From positions 3,286,001 to 3,350,000 of the forward strand of contig NZ_FWXT01000001.1 in assembly GCF_900176535.1 (NCBI RefSeq): a stretch of 64,000 bases of DNA, read 5' to 3'. Of this stretch, positions 17,713 to 26,182 are shown piece after piece. The stretch is from Pedobacter africanus (GTDB taxonomy: Bacteria > Bacteroidota > Bacteroidia > Sphingobacteriales > Sphingobacteriaceae). The notes beneath the pieces are model-generated. The model did no database searches, was not told the origin of the DNA, and worked only from the letters and a program-made list of their open reading frames with translations. The first letter of the stretch is position 1. Each line of letters opens with the position of its first letter. The position numbers were made by a program, and so were the translations under genes.

Positions 17713-17743
17713 TGTTTACTTTTTACAAATCAATTTGTTTACA
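17713..17743 (+). promoter_or_regulatory. Tandem operator boxes at the GntR promoter (autoregulation)
   Basis: Boxes TGTTTACT (17713-17720) and TGTTTACA (17736-17743) again lie exactly 23 bp apart and end 8 bp before the GntR start codon. The boxes are weaker than at the structural promoters and the -7 (TCAATTTG) is imperfect. This is what one expects for modest autorepression. Confidence 0.7.
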
Positions 17744-17751
17744 TATTTGCT

Positions 17752-18390
17752 ATGAAAGAGGATTCGCAATCAAATAAGGTATATTCAGAACTTCGAAGAA
17801 AGATATTGTCTAACCAGCTGGTTCCCGGAACCAGGTTGAAAGAGGATGTCTGGGCTACAAAAACCGAAGTAAGCCGGGTATCGGTCCGCGAAGCGCTGAA
17901 CCGTTTGCTGGGCGAGGGATTGCTGGAAGTAGGGGAGAAGGGTGGCTATTATGTAAAATCAATGACTGCAGCTGATGTGCGTGAGATCCGCGAGATCCGT
18001 GAATTGCTGGAGCTGGGAGCTTTACGCCTGGCTTTCAACCATGTTACTGATGAGGATATTACCGAACTTGAGCGCATCTGCGACGATTTTTCGGCCATGG
18101 TGAGGAATGGTTACTTTTCCGGCGCTTGCGAGGCCGATGTGAAGTTCCATGAAACCTTAATCAATATGTCCAGGAATGCCAAATTGAAACACCTCTACGA
18201 GTTGAGTAACATTCCCCTGTTTCATCTTAAGCTGGGGCGCTCCCAGACACAGATGGACGATTATGAGTTAACCGACAAAGAGCATCGCGAAATTCTGAAG
18301 TCATTAAAAGCTAAAAGCCTTAAAAAGGCAGAAGAATTTCTGGTTAAACATTTACTCCGTGGGGAGGTAGCTTCGCTTGAAATAGAATAA
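17752..18390 (+). CDS. GntR/FadR-family regulator (FCD domain), local regulator
   Basis: Regulator of 212 residues. The N-terminal winged helix-turn-helix (about 8-70) includes V-S-R-V-S-V-R-E-A-L-N-R-L. The C-terminal FCD helical domain (about 75-205) has likely metal and ligand residues Asp and His in A-D-V-K-F-H-E, His in D-K-E-H-R-E-I, and His in V-K-H-L-L. FCD regulators commonly bind sugar acids and other carboxylates. It has its own promoter with two operator-like boxes and is followed by a terminator, so it is monocistronic. It is the only regulator in the 22-kb locus and is therefore the best candidate to bind the TGTATACA boxes. Confidence 0.93.
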   Translation: MKEDSQSNKVYSELRRKILSNQLVPGTRLKEDVWATKTEVSRVSVREALNRLLGEGLLEVGEKGGYYVKSMTAADVREIREIRELLELGALRLAFNHVTDEDITELERICDDFSAMVRNGYFSGACEADVKFHETLINMSRNAKLKHLYELSNIPLFHLKLGRSQTQMDDYELTDKEHREILKSLKAKSLKKAEEFLVKHLLRGEVASLEIE

Positions 18391-18412
18391 GCCAGGTCTC
18401 TTACCGGAAGAT

Positions 18413-18448
18413 AAAGCCGCGCCTTAAAACAGGTGCGGTTTTTTTTTG
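18413..18448 (+). terminator. Intrinsic terminator after the GntR gene
   Basis: A GC-rich stem (CCGCGCC with GGTGCGG, extended by A-T pairs) with an 8-base loop is followed by about ten T residues. It insulates the regulator gene from the aminotransferase promoter. Confidence 0.8.
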
Positions 18449-18490
18449 CTGCGGTTTGGGGGAACTAAAAAATATTAAATAGCACATAAT

Positions 18491-18527
18491 TTTGTTGTAT
18501 ACAAAAAATAAATATATTTGTATACAA
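18491..18527 (+). promoter_or_regulatory. Regulon promoter P4 (catabolic operon) with tandem operator boxes
   Basis: TTTG (18491-18494), an 18-bp spacer and TATATTTG (18513-18520) form the promoter. Palindromes TGTATACA at 18496-18503 and 18519-18526 are 23 bp apart. The arrangement is nearly base-for-base that of promoter P2. It drives aminotransferase, dehydratase, SDR, amidohydrolase and symporter genes. Confidence 0.85.
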
Positions 18528-18611
18528 AACTAGTATATCCCTATAGCGCATGGATCTCTCCTACAGCTTCACCCGGATATTGGTTTATTGAAAATTTTAA
18601 AATCTAAAGAA

Positions 18612-19946
18612 ATGATAAACAGTTGGCAAAAATCGGCGGCAGTAATTACCAGAAACGAAAAATGGATCCCGGGCGGGGTGGTTTCCCTTAACCGTAAATC
18701 GGAGCCCAATATTTGTTTTTCAAGGGGCATGGGAAGCCGGGCCTGGGACATTGAAGGTAATGAATACATCGATTATCAGGCTGGCTTTGCTGCTGCTTTC
18801 CTGGGGCACAATGACCCGGATGTAAACGCTGCGGTCATGGATGCCATACACGGCCAGTCAGTATTGATGGGCGCAGGGCCTACTGATCTGGAAGGGCAGT
18901 TTGCTGAACTGTTCTGCAAAAGTGTACCTACGGCCGAAAAATTACAGATTACCACAACCGGTTCTGAGGCTACCTATCATGCCATTCGCATTGCGAGGGC
19001 AGTAACCGGTCGCGATCATGTGATCATCATGCAGGGCGGCTATAACGGCTGGCACAATGATGTTGCCGGCAATGTGATCAGTAACCTCGAAGATGTAGGG
19101 CCAAGGGTAAGCCGCGGGGAATATCCTTTTGATTCCCTTTCTGCCGGTATCCCTGAGCAGCACAAAGCCCTGATCCATGTCATCAATTACAACGACCTGG
19201 AGTCTGTTGAATATGTTGTGAACAATTACCCTGTAGCTTGCATCATTCTGGAGCCGATATTGCAAAATATAGGCATAGTAAAGCCAGAAAACGGTTACCT
19301 GGAAGGCTTGCGCCGGCTTGCGGATGAAAATGGTTTTTTGTTGATTTTTGACGAGGTTAAAACCGGTTTCCGGCATGCCTTGGGCGGTTACCAGAGCATA
19401 TGTGGCATAACACCCGATCTGAGCACTTTCGGCAAGGCCGTTGCTAATGGTTATCCTATGGGTGTAATTGCCGGTAAAGCAAAATACATGGATTATTTTG
19501 TGCACCCCGATAAAGAAAAACGGGTGCTTATTGCAGGAACCTTTAATGCACATCCACTGACCACCATTGCTGCCATTGCCACCCTTAAAAAGCTGGCCTC
19601 AGCAGAGTTTGCTGTGTATGCGCATGTCGAAAAGCTGGGGGCAACTCTCGAGGCTGGATTAAATGATATACTATCGGCTTACGACAAACCTTTTTATACT
19701 GCGCGCCAGGGCTCTGCATTTTGTGTCTACTTTATGGACCATGCTCCGAAAGATTTTCACGATATTGCTTTGCATAACGATGCCGCATTTGATAAAAACT
19801 ATCGCCATAAACTGATCGCAGAGGGGATTTTTAATTTTCCCCTGGCCTCTAAACAAGGAAGTATATCTTATGCACACAGCATGGCCGATATAGAAGAAAC
19901 ATTAGAGAAAAGTAAAAAAGTATTGTCAGCTTTATTGGGCAAATAA
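18612..19946 (+). CDS. Class III aminotransferase (glutamate-1-semialdehyde aminomutase-like)
   Basis: PLP enzyme of 444 residues from the ATG at 18612; a TTG 24 bp upstream would add eight residues. Visible features are W-I-P-G-G-V-V-S near the N-terminus, the cofactor-phosphate region T-T-G-S-E-A-T-Y-H-A, the F-D-E-V-K-T-G-F-R motif with the cofactor-binding Asp, and Lys275 in F-G-K-A-V-A-N-G as the Schiff-base lysine. It resembles the HemL/GSA branch of class III, but context argues against haem synthesis: it lies in a SusCD-linked catabolic operon beside a sugar-acid dehydratase. I infer removal or relocation of an amino group on an amino-sugar acid or semialdehyde. Confidence 0.88.
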   Translation: MINSWQKSAAVITRNEKWIPGGVVSLNRKSEPNICFSRGMGSRAWDIEGNEYIDYQAGFAAAFLGHNDPDVNAAVMDAIHGQSVLMGAGPTDLEGQFAELFCKSVPTAEKLQITTTGSEATYHAIRIARAVTGRDHVIIMQGGYNGWHNDVAGNVISNLEDVGPRVSRGEYPFDSLSAGIPEQHKALIHVINYNDLESVEYVVNNYPVACIILEPILQNIGIVKPENGYLEGLRRLADENGFLLIFDEVKTGFRHALGGYQSICGITPDLSTFGKAVANGYPMGVIAGKAKYMDYFVHPDKEKRVLIAGTFNAHPLTTIAAIATLKKLASAEFAVYAHVEKLGATLEAGLNDILSAYDKPFYTARQGSAFCVYFMDHAPKDFHDIALHNDAAFDKNYRHKLIAEGIFNFPLASKQGSISYAHSMADIEETLEKSKKVLSALLGK

Positions 19947-19948
19947 AA

Positions 19949-21127
19949 ATGAAGATAACCGCTATAGAAACCTATGTGTGCCATGCGCGCATGAGGAACT
20001 GGATATTCGTAAAGGTGCTTACCGATCAGCCCGGGCTTTGGGGCTGGGGAGAGGCCACACTGGAGTGGCATACCCGCAGTGTGGTCGGTGCGATTGAAGA
20101 TTTATCACAACTGCTGATCGGTGAAGATCCCCGCCGTATAGAACACCTCTGGCAGATGATGTACCGCCAGCACTTCTGGCATGGCAACGGTATCGTCAGG
20201 GGAACAGCGATTAGTGGTATCGACATTGCCCTGTGGGACATTGCCGGTAAAATACATGGAGTGCCTACACACGAGCTCTGGGGTGGCCGCGTTCGCGATT
20301 ACATTCGTTTATATTGTCATCTTGGGGGCGGAAAAATGGAAGACTTTTACCAGACCCGGCCCGATGACGCCAGCCGGTTTGGTGAGTTGGCCAAACAGGC
20401 GGTAGAAGATGGTTTTACAGCTTTCAAATCTATGGCTGTGCCCGAAACCATGCCACTGGAAGGCCTAAAGCCTATTCACTATGCCGAGGCCTGCGTCAGT
20501 GCTATGCGTGAAGCTGTTGGAAACGATATTGACATTATGGTCGACTGCCATGCACGTCCCAGCCCGCGCATGGGTATGCAGTTTGCCAAAGCACTGGAGC
20601 CTTACGGGTTGTACTTCTTTGAAGAACCCTGCTGGCCGGAATCGATAGAAGATATTGCGCTCATCCAGCGGGCAGTCTCTACTCCGATTGCCAGTGGCGA
20701 ACGCCTGGTAACCATTCATGCCTTCAGGGAGTTATTTGAAAAAAGAGCGGTAAGTGTAATCCAGCCCGATATTACCCATTGTGGCGGCTTGAGTGAGGTT
20801 AGGCGCATCGCCGCTATGGCTGAAGCTTACCGTATTGCGATAGCTCCGCATAACCCGCAGGGGCCGGTAAGTACAGCGGCATCTATTGAGTTCGGCTTTG
20901 CCACTCCGGGTTATATCATTTGTGAAAGTGTGCACAATGATGTGCCATGGCGTTCCGACGTGGTAAGTGAAGGTTTTACCGTTGAAAAAGCCGGGCGGAT
21001 CGTTCGCCCGAATACCCGTCCGGGCCTGGGTATCGAAATCAACGAAGAAGAAGTTAAGAAGCATCCTTTTCAGCAGGAAGTGCTGCAAAGGACATTTTAT
21101 AAAGACGGTAGCGTAGGCGATTGGTAA
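19949..21127 (+). CDS. Mandelate racemase/enolase-superfamily sugar-acid dehydratase
   Basis: Enolase-superfamily enzyme of 392 residues, similar in layout to D-galactonate and mannonate dehydratases, which convert an aldonate to a 2-keto-3-deoxy acid. The lid domain spans about 1-120. The barrel carries metal ligands Asp199 (V-D-C-H-A-R), a Glu of F-F-E-E-P (225/226) and Glu251 (S-G-E-R-L). Likely acid/base residues are His201 and His301 (A-P-H-N-P-Q-G-P, as in galactonate dehydratase). It begins 2 bp after the aminotransferase stop. Exact substrate specificity cannot be read by eye. Confidence 0.9.
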   Translation: MKITAIETYVCHARMRNWIFVKVLTDQPGLWGWGEATLEWHTRSVVGAIEDLSQLLIGEDPRRIEHLWQMMYRQHFWHGNGIVRGTAISGIDIALWDIAGKIHGVPTHELWGGRVRDYIRLYCHLGGGKMEDFYQTRPDDASRFGELAKQAVEDGFTAFKSMAVPETMPLEGLKPIHYAEACVSAMREAVGNDIDIMVDCHARPSPRMGMQFAKALEPYGLYFFEEPCWPESIEDIALIQRAVSTPIASGERLVTIHAFRELFEKRAVSVIQPDITHCGGLSEVRRIAAMAEAYRIAIAPHNPQGPVSTAASIEFGFATPGYIICESVHNDVPWRSDVVSEGFTVEKAGRIVRPNTRPGLGIEINEEEVKKHPFQQEVLQRTFYKDGSVGDW

Positions 21128-21145
21128 AGCTAAAGTAAAGGGCAT

Positions 21146-21919
21146 ATGGAAAAATTGTTTCAGGATAGAGTGATGGTCATTAGCGGCGGACTGGGTGATA
21201 TTGGCCGGGCCATATGCCATCAATTTGCAGCCCAGGGGGCGGCTATAGCCATTGGGGATCTGCGTACGGTTAGTGAGTCCCGGGATTTTTTAAGCGAGCT
21301 GAAACAGCGGTATGGAGTGCCTTCGCATTATACGCAGGTAGATGTTTCGGATCCTGTTGCTGTAGACAGCTGGTTGCAGGAAGTTGTACTGCAGTTGGGT
21401 GTCCCCAGCCTTGTCATTTCAAATGCCGCAACGGTTACACAGGCCGGTGTGCATCAGATCGGGCCAGAGGAATGGTCGCGCGAATTGCGCATCAATCTTG
21501 ATGGGGCATTTTACCTGTGCCAAAAAGCAACAAAGCTGATGACAGCACAACAAATGCCTGGAAACGTTGTGTTTATTGGCAGCTGGGCCGCTGAGGCTGT
21601 GCACCCGGGGCTGCCTGCCTATTGTGTATCTAAAGCAGGCCTGCGGATGCTTTGTAAATGCATGGCACTGGAACTCGCGCCACATCAGATCCTGGTCAAT
21701 GAACTGGCACCCGGCTATGTAAATGCAGGCTTAAGTGCCGAGATCTGGGCTCAAAACCCCGGTTTAATTCAGGAGGCAGCCGAAAAAGTTCCGTTAGGAA
21801 AAATTATGACTGCTGAGGATGTTGCGCGTCAGGTATTGTACCTCTGCCATCCGGCCAATACACACCTTACCGGGAGTACTTTATTAATGGATGGCGGGCT
21901 TTCATTGCGTTCAGTATGA
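21146..21919 (+). CDS. Short-chain dehydrogenase/reductase (SDR)
   Basis: Classical NAD(P)-dependent SDR of 257 residues. The cofactor motif S-G-G-L-G-D-I-G lies near residue 12, with an acidic residue (G-D-L) ending the second strand, which suggests NAD. Catalytic Ser (I-G-S-W-A) and Y-C-V-S-K follow at about 148 and 161. The C-terminal L-M-D-G-G-L-S-L is normal. It could oxidise a sugar or sugar-acid hydroxyl in the cytoplasm. The stop overlaps the next gene's start by 4 bp (ATGA), so expression is coupled to the amidohydrolase. Confidence 0.92.
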   Translation: MEKLFQDRVMVISGGLGDIGRAICHQFAAQGAAIAIGDLRTVSESRDFLSELKQRYGVPSHYTQVDVSDPVAVDSWLQEVVLQLGVPSLVISNAATVTQAGVHQIGPEEWSRELRINLDGAFYLCQKATKLMTAQQMPGNVVFIGSWAAEAVHPGLPAYCVSKAGLRMLCKCMALELAPHQILVNELAPGYVNAGLSAEIWAQNPGLIQEAAEKVPLGKIMTAEDVARQVLYLCHPANTHLTGSTLLMDGGLSLRSV

Positions 21920-23277
21920 TCAGCGATCCATCATTTACCGGTATTATAGGCGTTACGCAGGAAGACATTACCCCGCCCGCAGGCATTTATGCCAGAAACT
22001 GGGGCGCTGCAACACAGGATGTGGCGCTGGGTATTCACCGCCCGCTGAAGCTTACCTGCATTACCTTTCAGGACAATGTGAAAAACCAGCCTTTGGTGCT
22101 CATTACAGCCGATCTGGGCTGGTGGAAAAGTGCTGCTGATGAGCGTGAGCTGCGTTATGCCATACTGGAAACTTTTCAGCTGGATGCTTCCCGTTTGATG
22201 TTTTGCTTATCTCATACCCATGCCGGTCCTGGTCTGTTCTCTGAAGATGCTGGCAAGCCGGGCGGGGAGTTTATAGTCCCTTACCTGATGCAAATCAGGG
22301 CCTGCGCTATTTCAGCTGTCAAAAGGGCTTTGAGCTCGGCGGTACCCGCAACACTTTCCTGGCGTTACGGAAAATGCGATCTTGCAAGCAACCGCGATCT
22401 GCCCGAAGAAGGGACTGACAGATTGCTGGTCGGATTTAATCCGGAGAAACCAGCCGATGATACCCTGCTGGTGGGGCGAATTACCAATGGCGATGGAAAG
22501 ATCACCGGAACCCTGGTCAATTATGCCTGTCATCCAACCACACTGGCCTGGGATAATGTGCTGATTTCTCCGGACTACATTGGGGCCATGCGGGAATTGA
22601 TAGAAACACATACCAATGCACCCTGTGCCTTTTTGCAGGGCGCATCGGGAGAACTGGCTCCGCCGGAGCAATATTCGGGTGATTGCCTGCTTGCCGATGC
22701 CTATGGGTACCGGCTAGGACATGCTGCGCTAGCGGTGCTGCAGGGTATGTTTCCTGCAAATACCGGATTGGAATTGAGCCGGGTGGTAGAATCCGGCGCA
22801 GCTCTGGCGGTATGGAACAAGCAAAGCCGCAAAGCTGCCTGCGAACTTGGGGTTGAACTGTATGATGTTGCAATGGCCTTGAAAGCCATGCCTACCCTTG
22901 CAGAGCTTGAAAGTCAATGGCGCGAATGCCAGGACCATGTGCTTAAAGAGCGCTTGTGGCGGATGCGCGGAATCCGGAAAACTGTCGGCGAGGGGGATAT
23001 TTCTGTAATGCCACTTTGGGTATGGCGTTTGGGCGAAGCCTGTCTCATCGGACAGCCCAACGAAGCCTATTCCTATTTTCAGCAGGAACTTCGCAGGCAG
23101 CTGCAACCGGCCGCGGTAGCGGTAATGAATATTGTAAATGGCTATGCAGGGTATCTGCCGCCAAAAGAACTATATGCTAAAAATATGTATGCCGTTTGGC
23201 AAACGCCCTTTGCTGCCGGCGCACTCGAGCAGCTAACTGAGGCCGCAATCGTTACGGCTAAAAAACTACAGAACTAA
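21916..23277 (+). CDS. Neutral-ceramidase-like amidohydrolase, apparently cytoplasmic
   Basis: Protein of 453 residues resembling the N-terminal catalytic domain of neutral/alkaline ceramidases, zinc enzymes that hydrolyse an N-acyl bond. Zinc-site motifs are visible: H100-T-H102-A-G-P, C-H206-P-T-T, and the Q-G-A-S-G-E block near residue 240. The C-terminal immunoglobulin-like domain of true ceramidases is absent and there is no signal peptide, whereas true bacterial ceramidases are secreted. Translation is coupled to the SDR gene and it lies between sugar-acid enzymes and a symporter. I infer an amide-bond hydrolase for an N-acylated sugar or sugar acid; lipid hydrolysis is unlikely in this setting. 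Confidence 0.8.
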   Translation: MISDPSFTGIIGVTQEDITPPAGIYARNWGAATQDVALGIHRPLKLTCITFQDNVKNQPLVLITADLGWWKSAADERELRYAILETFQLDASRLMFCLSHTHAGPGLFSEDAGKPGGEFIVPYLMQIRACAISAVKRALSSAVPATLSWRYGKCDLASNRDLPEEGTDRLLVGFNPEKPADDTLLVGRITNGDGKITGTLVNYACHPTTLAWDNVLISPDYIGAMRELIETHTNAPCAFLQGASGELAPPEQYSGDCLLADAYGYRLGHAALAVLQGMFPANTGLELSRVVESGAALAVWNKQSRKAACELGVELYDVAMALKAMPTLAELESQWRECQDHVLKERLWRMRGIRKTVGEGDISVMPLWVWRLGEACLIGQPNEAYSYFQQELRRQLQPAAVAVMNIVNGYAGYLPPKELYAKNMYAVWQTPFAAGALEQLTEAAIVTAKKLQN

Positions 23278-23287
23278 GCAAAACCAC

Positions 23288-24859
23288 ATGAACTCAAACC
23301 TCAGCACACTTGATGCCGCAGTCTTTGGCGTATATATCCTGGGTATTATCGCATTAGGTATCTATGCTTCCCGCAAGGGCAGCAGCACTAAACGAGATTA
23401 TTTCCTGGCAGGCGATAAACTGCCCTGGTGGATGATCGGCGGCAGTATCATTGCGGCCAATATCAGCAGTCATCAGCTGGTTGGGGTGATGGGCGTGGCC
23501 TATAACCGGGGTTTTGTAGCTATGGTTACAGAATGGGGTGCCATATTGATCGGTTTTAATGCCTTGCTTTGGGTGTTTTTGCCCTTTTACCTGCGCAATG
23601 GTTTTTATACCATGCCCGAGTTTCTTCAGAAACGTTTTGGCGAAGGCGCGCGTACCATTTATTCGGTACTGGTGCTGCTTACCTATATTTTTGTAGAGAT
23701 CAGTGCTGTACTTTACCTGGGCGCCCTGTCGCTGCAATCGCTGCTGGGGATCCCTATGGTAACGAGTGTGCTCATTCTGGCCATTACAACAGGTTTGTAT
23801 ACCATTGCGGGTGGGTTGCGGGCAGTAATCTGGACTGAAATGGTGCAGCTTGGTGTGCTCATACTGGGGATGTTCGCGCTTTCCTATACTACTATTGATG
23901 CGGCAGGAGGCTTTTCAGCTGTGCTGGAAACGACTAAGGACTGGAAACTGATGATGCCGGCCAATGACCCTGATTTTCCATGGACCATGTACCTGGGTGG
24001 CTTGTTGTGTATCAGTATCTTTTACAATGCCACCAATCAGTTTATTGTGCAGCGTACGCTGGCGGCTAAGAATGAGTGGCATGCACGTATGGGCATCATT
24101 TTTGGCGATTACCTTAAATTCCTGCTGCCCCTGCTGATCATATTCCCAGCACTGGTGGCCCCAAAATTATTTCCGGACCTGGACAAGCCCGATCTGCTGT
24201 TTGCAACATTGGTGGAAAACCTGCTGCCTTCCGGGCTGGTAGGCCTTGTAATGGCCGGACTGATTGCTGCAGTGATGTCGCACCTTTCGGGTGCGATCAA
24301 TTCCTGTACCACCATTTTAACCATGGATGTATACCTGCCTTACATTAAGCCGGACTCTACCGAAAAGCAGTCGGTAAGTTTTGGACGTATCGCTGGTGTG
24401 GTCATTATTGTATTGGGAATCATCTGTACCGGCCTGCTTACCCTATATTCAGAAAAACCGGTTTTTATTTACCTGATGAACGCTTACGGTTATTTTACAC
24501 CGGGTATTGCCGCGATGTTCCTGCTGGGTATTCTTTGGAAACGCACTACACACGCTGGGGCCATGGCTGCCGGATTGCTTACCATTCCGCTGTCGCTGGC
24601 CATTGAATATGGCTTGCCTGGAATGCCTTTCTTTAACCGTACAGGGATAGTATTCTGGGCTTGTATGCTGTGCTGCGTATGCGTTAGCCTGCTTACCAAA
24701 CCTAAGCCCGAAGCTGAGCTTACCGGCCTGATCTGGACACGCGATAGCCTTTCCTTGCCTGCAAATGAGCGTGATCAGCAAAAAGGAATGCGTAACCCTT
24801 TCATCTGGTGGGCTATTATCACGGTTGTTGTGCTGTATTTCTACATTAAATACGCCTGA
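23288..24859 (+). CDS. Sodium:solute symporter (SSS/SGLT family)
   Basis: Inner-membrane Na+-coupled transporter of 523 residues with about 14 hydrophobic helices. The family start (A-V-F-G-V-Y-I-L-G-I-I) and the L-A-G-D-K-L-P-W-W stretch after TM1 are typical, as is S-I-I-A-A-N-I-S-S-H-Q, the helix region carrying sodium-site serines. It follows the amidohydrolase by 10 bp and ends the P4 operon. Within this locus it most probably imports a mono- or disaccharide, uronate or aldonate produced in the periplasm. Confidence 0.93.
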   Translation: MNSNLSTLDAAVFGVYILGIIALGIYASRKGSSTKRDYFLAGDKLPWWMIGGSIIAANISSHQLVGVMGVAYNRGFVAMVTEWGAILIGFNALLWVFLPFYLRNGFYTMPEFLQKRFGEGARTIYSVLVLLTYIFVEISAVLYLGALSLQSLLGIPMVTSVLILAITTGLYTIAGGLRAVIWTEMVQLGVLILGMFALSYTTIDAAGGFSAVLETTKDWKLMMPANDPDFPWTMYLGGLLCISIFYNATNQFIVQRTLAAKNEWHARMGIIFGDYLKFLLPLLIIFPALVAPKLFPDLDKPDLLFATLVENLLPSGLVGLVMAGLIAAVMSHLSGAINSCTTILTMDVYLPYIKPDSTEKQSVSFGRIAGVVIIVLGIICTGLLTLYSEKPVFIYLMNAYGYFTPGIAAMFLLGILWKRTTHAGAMAAGLLTIPLSLAIEYGLPGMPFFNRTGIVFWACMLCCVCVSLLTKPKPEAELTGLIWTRDSLSLPANERDQQKGMRNPFIWWAIITVVVLYFYIKYA

Positions 24860-24889
24860 TAGGTTGATCTTCGAAATTTTGTATATTAT

Positions 24890-24926
24890 TTTTTTGTATA
24901 CAAAAAAATAATATATTTGTATACAT
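24890..24926 (+). promoter_or_regulatory. Regulon promoter P5 with tandem operator boxes
   Basis: Palindromes TGTATACA at 24895-24902 and 24918-24925 lie 23 bp apart, and the second overlaps the -7 TATATTTG (24912-24919). The start codon of the transporter is 23 bp beyond the second box. It drives the second catabolic operon (24949-29760). Confidence 0.85.
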
Positions 24927-24948
24927 AGTGTTAAAAGCTTAAGTCCAT

Positions 24949-26154
24949 ATGAACAACTCTGTTAAAAAATGGCTGGTTTCCCTTGGCCCTGGTATTGTTA
25001 CTGCTGCCATTGTTTTTGGTCCAAGTAAAATAACCATCACCTCAAAAATGGGGGCCATGTATGGCTATAGTTTGATATGGGTAGTGGTGGTGGCTATATT
25101 TTTCATGATCGTATTTACTTCTATAGGGTCAAGACTGGGGATGGCTACTGATGTATCGTTGCTCGCTACCATACGGAACACGTATGGCAAGTGGGTTTCG
25201 GGTTTAATGGGAATCGGGATTTTTCTGGTCACGACCTCTTTCCAGGCCGGTAATTCCATTGGCATTGGCATTTCACTTTCAGAAGCGACCGGCACCAGCT
25301 CTACCTGGTGGATATTGCTTTTTAACGTCATCAGTATAGGGCTTTTGTTTTTTCGTAATTTCTATCAAACCCTGGAACGGCTGATGATCACCATTGTAGC
25401 GTTGATGCTTTTTGCATTTTTAACAACCATGTTTATGGTGAGACCTGATGTAACTGGTATTTTGCAGGGCTTTGTTCCTGCTGTTCCGCAGGCATCAACG
25501 GGGTTGATCATCGCATTTACTGCTTCCTGCTTTTCGGTGGTCGGCGCTTTTTACCAGGCCTACCTGATGCAGGCCAGGAAAAGGGCAAACCCCGGAGCCC
25601 CGCTTGAAAACAGCAATGGATTTGCAGGTATGGTAATATTGGGTGTCATGAGCGCGGTGGTGATGATCTGCGCGGCAGCAGTGCTGCATAGCAAGGGTAT
25701 TCCAGTAAACAAAGCATCTGATATGGCGCTTGCGCTGGAGCCCTTGTTTGGCCACAATGCTTCACTGTTGTTTCTAATTGGTTTGTTTGGCGCATCTTTT
25801 TCCTCCCTTATTGGCAATGCCACTATCGGTGGCTCATTGCTTTCGGATGGCTTTGGTTATGGTAGTCAGCTCGACTCCAAAGTGGTAAAAGGCCTGATTG
25901 CGCTGGTCATGGTTATCGGGGCGATAGTAGCCGTAAGTTATGAAAAGCCCCCGCTGGAACTGATTATTTTTGCACAGAGTGTGACCATTTTCCTGGTACC
26001 TTTTATTGGTACAGCCATGTATCTGCTTTCTAATAAACGAAGCCTGATGGGTGAATATGTGAATACAGTGTTTATAAAGTATGCCGGCCTGGCGGGCCTG
26101 CTCTTACTTTTTGTATTGGCCATTTATAATTTCCATGAGCTGTTCCTGAAGTGA
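24949..26154 (+). CDS. Nramp-fold transporter lacking the metal-binding motifs
   Basis: Inner-membrane protein of 401 residues with about 11 helices. The N-terminal G-P-G-I-V-T-A helix start and overall layout match the Nramp (MntH) family, which has the LeuT fold. In true Nramps TM1 holds D-P-G-N and TM6 holds M-P-H. Here the aligned positions read G24-P-S-K27 and A200-F-Y-Q203, so the manganese/iron-binding residues are gone. In a carbohydrate regulon, directly ahead of an epimerase and an aldolase gene, this suggests transport of an organic substrate. It is the first gene of the P5 operon. Confidence 0.82.
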   Translation: MNNSVKKWLVSLGPGIVTAAIVFGPSKITITSKMGAMYGYSLIWVVVVAIFFMIVFTSIGSRLGMATDVSLLATIRNTYGKWVSGLMGIGIFLVTTSFQAGNSIGIGISLSEATGTSSTWWILLFNVISIGLLFFRNFYQTLERLMITIVALMLFAFLTTMFMVRPDVTGILQGFVPAVPQASTGLIIAFTASCFSVVGAFYQAYLMQARKRANPGAPLENSNGFAGMVILGVMSAVVMICAAAVLHSKGIPVNKASDMALALEPLFGHNASLLFLIGLFGASFSSLIGNATIGGSLLSDGFGYGSQLDSKVVKGLIALVMVIGAIVAVSYEKPPLELIIFAQSVTIFLVPFIGTAMYLLSNKRSLMGEYVNTVFIKYAGLAGLLLLFVLAIYNFHELFLK

Positions 26155-26182
26155 TTTATTTTCGAACCTAAACACACAACAT

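Noticed and set aside
18612..19946. Annotating the class III aminotransferase as hemL
   Set aside because: Its operon, promoter and neighbours are catabolic, and family resemblance alone does not establish glutamate-1-semialdehyde aminomutase.
24949..26154. Annotating the transporter as MntH (manganese)
   Set aside because: The motif positions that bind the metal are replaced, so the metal function is not supported.
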